Shown: positions 1 through 7,674 of the stretch, in pieces
Numbering within the stretch: position 1 is the first letter of the stretch
Layout of the letters: each line of letters starts with the position of its first letter
Source: an uncultured Atopobiaceae bacterium
GTDB taxonomy: Bacteria > Actinomycetota > Coriobacteriia > Coriobacteriales > Atopobiaceae
Assembly: GCA_944321515.1 (NCBI GenBank)
Contig: CALULO010000004.1
Coordinates: 124,001 to 188,000 of the forward strand
Length of the DNA stretch: 64,000 bases
Direction: 5' to 3'
Program-made: the position numbers and the translations under genes
Notes under the pieces: model-generated
The model's database searches: none
The model's input: only the letters and a program-made list of their open reading frames with translations
Told to the model about the DNA's origin: nothing

Positions 1-391
1 TGTCCGGCCCGTCCAGGTTGATAATCGCGCCCAGCTCGTCGGCAGCGCGAAAGTCCTCGTCGGGGGTGTCGTTGGAGGAGAGCATGACGGCGCGCCCGGT
101 GACGCCGGCCGCCTCCGCAAGCATGAGCTCGGGGCCCGTGGCGCAGTCACACCCGCAGCCGCACTCGGCGAGGATGGAGACGATCCACGGGTTCGGCGTG
201 GCCTTGACGGCAAAGTACTCGCGGAAGCCGGGGTTCCACGCAAACGCCGCGTTGAGCTCCGCCGCGCGACGGCGAATCTCGGCCTCGTCATAAAGGTAGA
301 AGGGGGTGGGATGCTCGGATGCGATGGCCTCGAGCTGGTCCTTGGTGACAAACGGGCGCTTCTGCTGCGCCCCGTGAATCTGGTGCTCCAT
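1..391 (-). CDS. lysA: Diaminopimelate decarboxylase, N-terminal part (runs off window)
   Basis: PLP-dependent enzyme that decarboxylates meso-diaminopimelate to L-lysine, the last step of lysine synthesis. Only about the first 130 codons are present; the C-terminal part lies beyond base 1. The visible part contains TPFYLYDE and then FAVKATPNP, the fold-type III signature whose lysine (about residue 63) forms the Schiff base with PLP, followed by ECGCGCDCATGPEL. The ATG at 391 has a GGGAG Shine-Dalgarno just upstream. A lysine riboswitch (404-559) directly precedes the start, which independently supports the call. The gene is read leftwards, divergent from the M20 hydrolase. Confidence 0.92.
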   Translation of the reverse strand, partial: MEHQIHGAQQKRPFVTKDQLEAIASEHPTPFYLYDEAEIRRRAAELNAAFAWNPGFREYFAVKATPNPWIVSILAECGCGCDCATGPELMLAEAAGVTGRAVMLSSNDTPDEDFRAADELGAIINLDGPD

Positions 392-403
392 GCACGGCTC
401 CCT

Positions 404-559
404 GATAGCGCTCCTGCGGGTCTTCGCAGACAGTCCTGCGGGTCTTTCCCGCAGGCCCACCCGACGCCCGCGCCCGAACGCCGAGTTCGGCGGGCTCGCC
501 TCCCCGCGGGGTCACAGCCTGCCGGCTCCCCCGCGGCTCTTCTCGCCCGCGCCTCTATC
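404..559 (-). promoter_or_regulatory. Lysine riboswitch (L box) leader of lysA
   Basis: Read on the minus strand, the leader opens with GATAGAGGCGC and closes with GGACTGTC then GGAGCGCTATC. It contains GGGGAGGCGAGCCCGCCGAA. These match in order the conserved blocks of known lysine riboswitches such as that of B. subtilis lysC, with GATAG/CTATC as the P1 stem. It ends about 13 bases before the lysA start codon, so control of translation initiation is plausible. No T-run follows P1 before the start codon. Confidence 0.92.
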
Positions 560-641
560 GAGTGAGGACACTTTATCACACCAGAGTAATACGCACCCCC
601 ACGTTGATATACTCGAAACGATTTCCCCGGAGGGAGGGCCC

Positions 642-1814
642 ATGGACGCAGACCGTGACATCAACGGACAGGACCGCGCGGCCGAGCTGGCCGAGCTCAC
701 GCGCTGGAGGCGCGACCTGCACCGCATCCCCGAGCTCGACGACGAGCTGCCCGAGACGCTCGCCTACGTGCGCAGCGTGCTCGAGGGGCTTTCCTGCGAG
801 GTGCTGGAGCCGTGCCCGGGGGCGCTTGCCGCGTGGTTCGACCTGGGACGTCCCGGCAGCGTGGTGCTGCGCACGGACATGGACGCGCTTCCCGTGGCCG
901 AGCGGACCGGGGCTGCCTACGCGAGCGAGCACGCGGGCAGGATGCACGCCTGCGGGCACGACGGCCACATGGCGATGGCACTTGGCGCGGCCTCTTGGGT
1001 GAGCCGCGTGGTGAGCGGGAACGCAGGGAGCGTCAGCGCGGACGACCTGCCGCGCAACGTGCTCGTGGTGTTCCAGCCCGCCGAGGAGACCATCGGCGGG
1101 GCCGCTCGCGTCTGCGCGAGCGGCGTCTTCGGGAGGGCCCACGCCGAGCGGATCTTTGGCTTCCACCTCTGGCCGGAGCTGCCGGCGGGCGTCGTGGCGT
1201 CTCGACCAGGGGCCCTGCTCGCCCGGTCGAGCGAGGTCACGGCGGAGTTTGCCGGCGTCTCGAGCCACATCGCGCGCTGGCGGGAGGGGCGCGACGCCCT
1301 GGCCGCGGCTGCGCGCTTCGTGCCGTCTGCCGAGGCGATGTGCAGCCGTCTGGCCGACGAGGCCGGCGAGCCGTGCCTGCTACGCTTCGGCCGGCTCGAG
1401 GCCGGTACGGTGAGAAACGCCATCGCCGGCGAGGCCCGTGCCGAGGGAAGCCTGCGCGTGTTCTCGGACGCGATGTCCGACCGGGCGCGCGAGGCGATAC
1501 GTGGGCTCGCGGAGAACGCCGCCTCGGCTGAGGGCTGCACGGTCGAGCTGAGCTTCTCGGAGGGCTATCCGCCCGTCGTGAACGACGCGGCACTCTTCGC
1601 GCTGGTCGAGCAGGCGCTGCCGGGGCTCGCCCACGTGGAGGAGCCCCTGCTCATAGCCGAGGACTTCTCGTTCTACCAGCGGTGCCTTCCCGGCGTGTTC
1701 CTGCTGCTGGGCACGGGGACGGGGACCCCGCTCCACGCCGACACCTTCAACTTTGACGAGCGCGTGCTCCTTGCCGGCGTGGACGCCTACCGGCGGCTTG
1801 TGCTGATGCCGTAG
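642..1814 (+). CDS. M20-family metal-dependent amidohydrolase (hippurate / N-acyl-amino-acid hydrolase type)
   Basis: A 390-residue M20D-type amidohydrolase expected to cleave N-acyl or aminoacyl amides in the cytoplasm. Metal-binding landmarks are present: the DMDALP block, HACGHDGHMAMAL (two histidines), PAEETIGGA with the glutamate pair, and EDFSFY near the C-terminus. Length fits the family. The ATG at 642 is preceded by CGGAGGGAGG, an almost ideal ribosome-binding site; an in-frame extension to 390 would run through the lysA leader and is rejected. It is divergent from lysA, so a role in diaminopimelate or acyl-amino-acid turnover is possible, but substrate cannot be read from sequence. 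Confidence 0.85.
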   Translation: MDADRDINGQDRAAELAELTRWRRDLHRIPELDDELPETLAYVRSVLEGLSCEVLEPCPGALAAWFDLGRPGSVVLRTDMDALPVAERTGAAYASEHAGRMHACGHDGHMAMALGAASWVSRVVSGNAGSVSADDLPRNVLVVFQPAEETIGGAARVCASGVFGRAHAERIFGFHLWPELPAGVVASRPGALLARSSEVTAEFAGVSSHIARWREGRDALAAAARFVPSAEAMCSRLADEAGEPCLLRFGRLEAGTVRNAIAGEARAEGSLRVFSDAMSDRAREAIRGLAENAASAEGCTVELSFSEGYPPVVNDAALFALVEQALPGLAHVEEPLLIAEDFSFYQRCLPGVFLLLGTGTGTPLHADTFNFDERVLLAGVDAYRRLVLMP

Positions 1815-1865
1815 GGGCGCGCGCCAACGGAGATGGGCGCGGCGCGCCCTCCGCGCCGCCCGCGA

Positions 1866-2044
1866 GGGTACGTACACCTCTCCCTCAGGGTACGTACACC
1901 TTCCCCGAGGGTACGTACACAGCTGCGACTCCGACGTTCTTCTCGCCACCTTAACTACCTGCGGAAACGTCGGACGGCCCAGCGAGAAGAGCGGCGGAAA
2001 GTGTACGTAACCTACCGAAGGGTGCAGAAGGGGTGTACGTACCC
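1866..2044. repeat. GTACGTAC repeat cassette, copy A
   Basis: Three direct copies of GGGTACGTACAC(C/A) at 1866, 1888 and 1909 (21-22 bp apart), then a core, then two copies in inverted orientation at about 2001 (GTGTACGTAACC) and 2032 (GGTGTACGTACCC). The core has inverted arms CCGACGTTCTTCTCGC (1931-1946) and GCGAGAAGAGCGGCGG (1982-1997), with a GGAAACGTCGG segment between that can pair with the first arm. A second copy of the same architecture lies at 3255-3450. No protein-coding role is apparent. Confidence 0.85.
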
Positions 2045-2106
2045 TATGACACGACGCCCACAAGGCACAAAGAAGGCCAGAAAGCTGCTCGCAAAAGCCG
2101 CTCGCG

Positions 2107-3063
2107 CTAGGGAATCTGCATGAGCTGCGAGACAAGCTCGCCCTGAAGCCAGCGGAAGCTTGGGTCGTCCGGAAGAGGTCGGCCCGCCTTGGCCATGACC
2201 TTGCCGACGAGCTCGGTTCGCATGGCCTCCCTCCTGAGCATGCCAAACGTAATCGAGCGCACCATCCAGCCAAGATCTCGGAGCCCCTCGTTGCGAACCG
2301 CGTCGGAGTCGACCTGGGAGGGCGCAGAGTGAAACTCGTAGCTGTCGTACTCAAAGATGATGCCGAACTCCGGCCAGCAGAGGTCAACGACAAGATACGG
2401 CTTGCCCAGTGCCCTCTGCAGCGAGGAAGGAATCTCCACCCTGGCGTTGAGCAGGGGACGCGGAAGCCCGCACCCACCCAGCTCGACCGGCAGGATGAGG
2501 AAGAGGACCAGCACGGTCTCCATCGGCGAGCGGGAGCCGTCCACGACGTACGCCAGGGCATCCCTCGCCCTCCTTGCCCCGTACCCGTGGTTATCCGCAA
2601 AGAGTTCGGCGAGCTCGGCGACCGTCATGAGCGGCGGACGCTTGAAGAAGCCACGGTACGCCTGCGGGGAGCGCGCGTAGCAGCCGCAGATCTCCATTCC
2701 AACGCTGGCAATTCGCGCAGGGCTCGACCGCGCCGACATCTGCTGAAGGCAGAACCCCGGCGATGCCAGAAGCACGTCATCAGTCAGACGACAGAGCGCA
2801 CCTTTCGGCAGAGGCGTCGACCAGATGTGGCTTCTGACGCGTCGGGAGCGAACCCGCGCGGCCTCCCCCGACACAAGGATGTGGAGCGGATGTTCCTTGG
2901 TCGCCTCAAGACGTGCGGCGGAGAGGTCAATCGTATCGAGCTCGTCGACGCCCGCGAGGGACCAGTCGAGGTTGGCGGGCGGCTGCACCAGGCGCTCAAC
3001 GCGCTCGATTAGGCCCGTCTCTCCCCACCGGGCAAGCGCAGATATGTCGCAAACGGCGATCAT
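2107..3063 (-). CDS. Unknown protein with PD-(D/E)XK endonuclease-like (DUF559/Vsr-type) C-terminal domain
   Basis: A 318-residue protein whose C-terminal third reads VVDLCWPEFGIIFEYDSYEFHS, then D-x-V-R-N-E-G-L-R-D-L-G-W-x-V. This layout (acidic residue, E-x-D, D..R...L...GW) is that of DUF559/Vsr-like restriction-nuclease folds. The N-terminal two thirds contains an LHILVSG... and TDDVLLASPGFCL pattern that resembles AbiEi-type proteins found with such domains, but I cannot assign it firmly. Start chosen at MIAVCDIS; an in-frame ATG near 3200 would add about 46 residues and run towards repeat cassette B. The gene is isolated and bracketed by repeat cassettes A and B. Function unknown; possibly defence or mobile. 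Confidence 0.6.
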   Translation of the reverse strand: MIAVCDISALARWGETGLIERVERLVQPPANLDWSLAGVDELDTIDLSAARLEATKEHPLHILVSGEAARVRSRRVRSHIWSTPLPKGALCRLTDDVLLASPGFCLQQMSARSSPARIASVGMEICGCYARSPQAYRGFFKRPPLMTVAELAELFADNHGYGARRARDALAYVVDGSRSPMETVLVLFLILPVELGGCGLPRPLLNARVEIPSSLQRALGKPYLVVDLCWPEFGIIFEYDSYEFHSAPSQVDSDAVRNEGLRDLGWMVRSITFGMLRREAMRTELVGKVMAKAGRPLPDDPSFRWLQGELVSQLMQIP

Positions 3064-3254
3064 AGTCTGCACATTGTCCCGAAGGGGGCTTCCGACTTGC
3101 CAACAATAGGCTGACAGGCAGCTTCCCTCGGCCATCCTCCCCGCTTCAGCGAAGGACATCTGCGCAGATAGGGCACTTGGAGCGACTTGCACTTCAGCCA
3201 TCGCGGCAAAGGGGAGCCCGCATGCACGCACACAACGCACAAGAGGCGCCTCGA

Positions 3255-3450
3255 GGGTACGTACACCCCTCCCCCGCGGCGCGTACACCCCCCAAGGTAC
3301 GTACGCCCTCCCCCTGGGTACGTACACAGCTGCGGCCCCGACGTTCTTCTCGCCACTTCGTCTACCTGCGGAAACGTCGGACAGCCCAGCGAGAAGAACG
3401 GCGGAAAATGTACGTAACCTACTTGAGGCGCGACGGGAGAGTACGCACCC
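3255..3450. repeat. GTACGTAC repeat cassette, copy B
   Basis: Same orientation and architecture as copy A. Left-side copies are at 3255 (GGGTACGTACACC), about 3280 (degenerate GCGCGTACACCC), 3296 (GGTACGTACGCC) and 3316 (GGGTACGTACACA). The core arms CCGACGTTCTTCTCGC (3338-3353) and GCGAGAAGAACGGCGG (3389-3404) match in 15 of 16 positions as an inverted pair. Right-side copies are at 3408 (ATGTACGTAACC) and about 3438 (GAGTACGCACCC). Core-to-core distance to copy A is 1407 bp, and the nuclease-like gene occupies the interval. Confidence 0.85.
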
Positions 3451-3496
3451 CGCCGCAGGCGAGGGGGCGCCGCCGGTACGCGGAGCCGGCCCCAAC

Positions 3497-3527
3497 AAAA
3501 AAAGGAGGCCACCCGAGGGCGACCTCC
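3497..3527 (-). terminator. Intrinsic terminator of rpmB
   Basis: On the minus strand GGGAGGTCGCCC...GGTGGCCTCC forms a GC-rich stem followed by TTTTTTT, 25 bp after the rpmB stop. Confidence 0.85.
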
Positions 3528-3551
3528 CAGCCAAATCCGTTGTGCGCAGAA

Positions 3552-3740
3552 CTAGCTGCGGGCAATCTTGCCGGACTTGAGGCAGCGCGAGCAGACGTTG
3601 GCCTTGCGACGGTGACCGTCAACGACCACGGTGACGCGCTGGATGTTCGGCTTGAACGTGCGGTTCACCACACGGTTGGAGTGGCTGATGGAATGACCGG
3701 CAACGGCGTGCTTGCCGCAGAACTCACAGACCTTGGACAT
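3552..3740 (-). CDS. rpmB: 50S ribosomal protein L28
   Basis: A 62-residue L28 of the large ribosomal subunit. It starts MSKVCEFCGKHAVAGHSISH and includes NRTFKPNIQRV, a classic L28 pattern. The paired cysteines CEFC and CSRC identify the zinc-binding (C+) form. The ATG at 3740 has AGGAGGT upstream at good spacing. It is a single-gene unit with its own terminator, as is common for rpmB. A GGCGCGAGAAGAGCGCC element sits in the 5' leader, a variant of a motif that recurs in this window. Confidence 0.96.
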   Translation of the reverse strand: MSKVCEFCGKHAVAGHSISHSNRVVNRTFKPNIQRVTVVVDGHRRKANVCSRCLKSGKIARS

Positions 3741-3908
3741 GCTCGTACCTCCTCGGGGGCGCGGCGCTCTTCTCGCGCCCGCATCTTTCACAGCTCGCCA
3801 ACTATAGCACATGCTCAATCGACCGCAACGAGAAACCCCAAGATATTGTGTCGTTTCTCTGGTGGCAGCATGCAAAGGGACGGCGAGAAGAACCTCCCGC
3901 CCGCTCCC

Positions 3909-5303
3909 CTACCGCAGCAGGAACGCCGCGACTGCGCCGGAGCGACATGCGACCTCGGCCTCCGGGCTCGTCACCACGTTGGAGATGCCCAGGTCGTCGA
4001 GAAGCCCCATGGGCTTGTCATCGAGCTCCCACTGCATGCCGCGCTCGTCCACGCGCGTGCCCGGGGCCACCGCCACCGCGGAGAACGTGTGGCCCACGGC
4101 CTCGGCGCCCAGCCTCCAGACGCGCTGGCCGTCGGCCGAGACGATTCTCATCTCATAGCCGTCCTCCACGATACGCGCCGACGCGCAGCCCGCCTCAGCA
4201 AGCTGGCCGACCACCGCGAGCGCATGGTCAGGCCGACCGCCCGAGGCGCACGTGAGCGTCACGACAAGCGGCGCGGCGCGGCGGGCGGCCTCGTGGCGCG
4301 CGCAGTCCAGCGCCAGCGAGAGGTCCGTGGCGTACTTGTCCGAGGGAAAGCTCACGCAGAGTCGCGCCGCCGCGCGGGCCCAGGCGGCCGCCTCGCCGGA
4401 GGCGGAGTCAGCGTCCCCGCAGAAGACGTCAGGGGCGACGCCGGCCGCGCGGCAGACGTCCGCGCCGCCGTCGGCGCAGACAACGTAGTCGGCCTCGTCG
4501 GCGAGCATCGCCACGAGCGCGGGCGCGCTCGACTCGGGGGAGCCGGCCACCACCAGGGCCCGCAGCGGCTCCCCCGCGACCGGCGTCGGGCGCGCGTAGT
4601 CCGCCAGCAGGGGCACGGAGAGCTCCGCGAAGCCGTGGGCGAAGACGTCGCACCACGGGCGCACGTCCTCCTCGCGGCGGCCGTCGTGATCGTTTATGAG
4701 GCCGACCACGTAGAAGCCCGCGCGCCTCGCCGTCCGCACGCCGAAGGGCGCGTCCTCGAAGACCCAGACCCCGTCGCGCGAGGGCGCCGCGCCGTCAGGG
4801 CCATCCGAGCCGCCCGAGCCCGCGTCCCCGCGCGCCACGGCCAGCCGTCGCAGCGCCTCCAGGTAGACGTCCGGGAACTCCTTGTCCCGTCCGCCGACCT
4901 CCTCGGTGCTCACCACGTCTGCAAAAAAGCCCTCGAGCCCGTGGACCTTAAGGCAGAAGAGCAGCTCGCGCCGAGGCGTGGAGGACGCCACGACCATCGG
5001 GACCCCCGCTGCGGCAAGCTCCTCCAGAAACGCACGCGCCCCCGGCATGAGGGCCACGTCGTGCTCGTAGCCGTCGCGCACGTGGGTGCAGAGCGTCTCG
5101 TAGACCTCCTCGGCCGAGGAGCCCATGCCGTACTTGTCGTGGAAGAGCCGGCACGCCTCTGCCAGTGCCATCGGCTCCACCTCGTCGAGGGGCGCGCCCG
5201 GGGAGTCGTAGTGGTCGTAGAGCCACTCGTAGGCGTGGTTCCACATGCCCATTGAGTCCACGAGCGTGCCGTCGCAGTCAAAAATCGCCCCTGAAACGTC
5301 CAT
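3909..5303 (-). CDS. HAD-family phosphatase fused to thiamine pyrophosphokinase
   Basis: A 464-residue two-domain protein. Residues 1-230 are a HAD hydrolase of the beta-phosphoglucomutase type: FDCDGTLVDS (nucleophile Asp9 and Asp11), VVASSTPR, DKEFPDVYLEA and VFEDAPFGV. Residues about 247-464 are a thiamine pyrophosphokinase (ATP + thiamine to AMP + thiamine diphosphate), with GDADS (296-300), SDKYATD (321-327) and GGRPDH (355-360). A Gly/Ser/Asp-rich insert lies in the HAD part near residues 160-175. One open frame covers both domains, so this is a true fusion in the sequence. A GGCGAGAAGAAC element lies just upstream of the ribosome-binding site. The HAD substrate is unknown; a thiamine or cofactor phosphate is an inference. 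Confidence 0.88.
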   Translation of the reverse strand: MDVSGAIFDCDGTLVDSMGMWNHAYEWLYDHYDSPGAPLDEVEPMALAEACRLFHDKYGMGSSAEEVYETLCTHVRDGYEHDVALMPGARAFLEELAAAGVPMVVASSTPRRELLFCLKVHGLEGFFADVVSTEEVGGRDKEFPDVYLEALRRLAVARGDAGSGGSDGPDGAAPSRDGVWVFEDAPFGVRTARRAGFYVVGLINDHDGRREEDVRPWCDVFAHGFAELSVPLLADYARPTPVAGEPLRALVVAGSPESSAPALVAMLADEADYVVCADGGADVCRAAGVAPDVFCGDADSASGEAAAWARAAARLCVSFPSDKYATDLSLALDCARHEAARRAAPLVVTLTCASGGRPDHALAVVGQLAEAGCASARIVEDGYEMRIVSADGQRVWRLGAEAVGHTFSAVAVAPGTRVDERGMQWELDDKPMGLLDDLGISNVVTSPEAEVACRSGAVAAFLLR

Positions 5304-5440
5304 TGCTCCCCCACCGTTCTTCTCGCCTGCAAGCAGATATGATGATACACGCGCCTGGCGACAAAAACCTCGCGTTCGCCGATGCGTCGGTTGGGTAAAG
5401 TATCCAGCGGTTTGGATGAATCGTTTTCTCGGAGGGAACC

Positions 5441-5668
5441 ATGGCTCGTTACGATTACCACTGTCCTGACTGCGGCGCGACGTTCGAGGTCGAGCACCCC
5501 ATGAGCGCGCACCCCAAGGTGAGCTGCCCCAGCTGCGGACACGAGGCAGAGCGAGTCTTCGACCCCTCCGGCATCGTCTTCAAGGGGTCAGGCTTCTACA
5601 ACACCGACCAGCGCAACTCCGGCTCGGGTAAGCCCGCGAAGTGCGAGAGCTGCGGCGCCTGCGACTAG
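5441..5668 (+). CDS. FmdB-family zinc-ribbon protein
   Basis: A 75-residue protein with an N-terminal zinc ribbon: MARYDYHCPDCGATFEV, then CPSCGHEAERVF and the FKGSGFYNTD segment typical of the FmdB family. A further CESCGACD tail gives extra cysteines. The family is widespread and often labelled a putative regulator, but its biochemical role is not established. The ATG at 5441 follows GGAGGG. The gene is divergent from the HAD-TPK gene and followed by a strong terminator. Confidence 0.88.
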   Translation: MARYDYHCPDCGATFEVEHPMSAHPKVSCPSCGHEAERVFDPSGIVFKGSGFYNTDQRNSGSGKPAKCESCGACD

Positions 5669-5691
5669 ACGCGGCATACGAGGCGAGAATG

Positions 5692-5736
5692 AAAAAGCGC
5701 GCCGTCACCCCGTCGGGTGGCGGCGCGTCGCCTTTT
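5692..5736. terminator. Bidirectional intrinsic terminator
   Basis: The stem GCGCGCCGTCACCC / GGGTGGCGGCGCG is flanked by an A-run on the left and a T-run (CCTTTTC) on the right. It can serve both the FmdB gene (plus) and the converging ABC exporter operon (minus). Confidence 0.8.
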
Positions 5737-5802
5737 CAGGGGCCCTGCCCACGAGCATTCCCGTGCAGGCGCGGCTTTCCGTGGCAGCAAACGCGGACCG
5801 CG

Positions 5803-7674
5803 CTACGCAAACTGGCTGTGGTAGAGCTCCGCGTAGGCCCCGCCCGCCGCAAGCAGCTCTGCATGGGTGCCCTGCTCGATGATCGTGCCCCTCTCCATTA
5901 CGAGGATGAGGTCGGCGTCCACGATCGTGGAGAGGCGGTGCGCTATCACGAAGCTCGTGCGATTCTCCATGATGGCCTCCATGGCACGAACGATTGCCTG
6001 CTCGGTGCGGGTATCCACGCTCGAGGTGGCCTCGTCCAGAATAAGGATGGCCGGGTCGGTGAGCATGGCGCGCGCAATGGTGAGCAGCTGGCGCTGGCCC
6101 TGGGAGATGTTCTCGGCGTCGTTTGAGAGCATCGTGTCGTAGCCGTGCGGCAGCGTGCGCACGAAGAAGTCGACGTGCGCGGCGCGAGCGGCCGCCTCCA
6201 CCTCCTCGCGCGTGGCGCCAGGCCTGCCATAGGCGATGTTCTCGGCGATCGTTCCCTCGAAGAGCCACGCGTCCTGGAGCACCATGCCAAACTGGCGCCG
6301 CAGATCGGCACGGGTAAGCTCGCGGGCGTCCACCCCATCGAGCGTGATGCGGCCCCCGTCCACCTCGTAGAAGCGCATGAGCAAGTTGATGAGCGTGGTC
6401 TTGCCCGCGCCCGTGGCACCGACGATGGCCACCTTCTGCCCTGGCTTAGCCACGAGAGAGACGTCCTTCATGAGCGGCCGATCCGGAGCGTAGCCAAAGC
6501 GCACGTGCTCGAAGGATACGCGCCCGCGCACCGGGCTGGGAAGCACCGCGGGCGTCTCCAGGTCTGGAACCACCTCGCTCTCGTCGAGCAGAGAAAACAC
6601 GCGCTCCGCAGCGGCGAGCGCGCCTTGGAGCATATTTACCGTGAGCGAGAGCTGGGCAAGCGGCTCTGAGGCCTGCACAACGTAGTGGAAGAACGCCTGG
6701 AACACCCCGACCGACATCTGGCCCATCACGAGCATGCCGCCGGCGAGAAGTCCCACGGTCACCTGACAGAGGCGCATGATGAGGCGGACTGCCGGAGTGA
6801 TGGCGTTGGTGACGAAGTCGGCTTCCGCTGACGTCCGCGCAAGGTCCTCGGCAGCCGCGCGGACCTCCTCCAGACTTGCCCCCTCACGTCCAAACGCCTT
6901 GATGACGGCACGGCCACTGTAGGCTTCCTCCACGCAGCCCGTAAGCACGCCGAGGGACGCTTGGCGCGCCGCCGCCACCCTGAGGGTGTGGGCCGTCACG
7001 AGCTTGGTCACCGCGAAGGAGACGAGCGCAAAGGAAACGAAGATGCCCGTGAGCATGAGGTTATAGGTGGCCATGAGAATCACCGCACCACCCACCATGC
7101 ATACTGCGATGAGCAGCTGCAGCACGCCGCGCTGGAGCACCTCGGAGATCTTGTCGAGGTCGTTGGTGGCGCGGCTGATGGTGTCGCCGGGTTGGTGGGC
7201 GTCGTAGTAGGCAAGGGGTAGGCGAGCGAGCTTCTCGCCGATGCGCTCTCTCAGGCGCAGGTTGAGTCGCTCCGCGAAGCTCGCCATGACGAGAGCCTGG
7301 ATTGTGTAGAAGAGCCAGGCCATCGTCCAGATTCCCAGAAAGGTCAGGATCTGGCGGCCCCCGTTTTCGAGTGTGACCACGAACGGGGCTCCCCCGGCAA
7401 AGGCCGCCTGAATGTTTCCCCAGAGCAGGTCGAGAAGACCGGCGCTGTAGGCGGTGGCGCCCAGGCTCCCCGCGACATAGAGAACCGAGCAGAGGGCGGC
7501 CACGACAAGCCTCCAGCGCTGACCGGCAGCCGCCCCCCAGAGGCGCATGAGGGTGCCAAGGGCGTCGGACGGCGCCTCGATTCCCTCCTCGTGGGCATCT
7601 GGGGTGAGCTCACGCTCGGAGCCAACGCCGAGGCCGCGGTCGCGCTCGCGGGCGACGTCCTTCTCGCTAGCCAT
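5803..7674 (-). CDS. ABC exporter half-transporter, subunit 2 (canonical ATP site)
   Basis: A 623-residue membrane-ABC fusion: about six transmembrane segments, then a nucleotide-binding domain with GATGAGKTT (Walker A), ISQGQRQLL (signature) and LILDEATSSVD (Walker B with catalytic Glu). The ATG at 7674 overlaps the end of the upstream ABC gene by 8 bp (ATGGCTAG) and has AGAGGAGGACC before it, so the two are translationally coupled. Together they form a heterodimeric type IV exporter of the LmrCD/TmrAB class. The substrate (drug, lipid or peptide) cannot be read from sequence. Confidence 0.9.
   Translation of the reverse strand: MASEKDVARERDRGLGVGSERELTPDAHEEGIEAPSDALGTLMRLWGAAAGQRWRLVVAALCSVLYVAGSLGATAYSAGLLDLLWGNIQAAFAGGAPFVVTLENGGRQILTFLGIWTMAWLFYTIQALVMASFAERLNLRLRERIGEKLARLPLAYYDAHQPGDTISRATNDLDKISEVLQRGVLQLLIAVCMVGGAVILMATYNLMLTGIFVSFALVSFAVTKLVTAHTLRVAAARQASLGVLTGCVEEAYSGRAVIKAFGREGASLEEVRAAAEDLARTSAEADFVTNAITPAVRLIMRLCQVTVGLLAGGMLVMGQMSVGVFQAFFHYVVQASEPLAQLSLTVNMLQGALAAAERVFSLLDESEVVPDLETPAVLPSPVRGRVSFEHVRFGYAPDRPLMKDVSLVAKPGQKVAIVGATGAGKTTLINLLMRFYEVDGGRITLDGVDARELTRADLRRQFGMVLQDAWLFEGTIAENIAYGRPGATREEVEAAARAAHVDFFVRTLPHGYDTMLSNDAENISQGQRQLLTIARAMLTDPAILILDEATSSVDTRTEQAIVRAMEAIMENRTSFVIAHRLSTIVDADLILVMERGTIIEQGTHAELLAAGGAYAELYHSQFA

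Noticed and set aside
1866..3450. GTACGTAC arrays as a CRISPR locus
   Set aside because: Repeats are only 12-13 bp, spacers are short and similar between copies, orientation flips around a core, and no cas gene is near.
3177..5255. Very long plus-strand open frame opposite rpmB and the HAD-TPK gene
   Set aside because: It is a GC-rich shadow; the opposite strand encodes clear L28 and HAD/TPK motifs.
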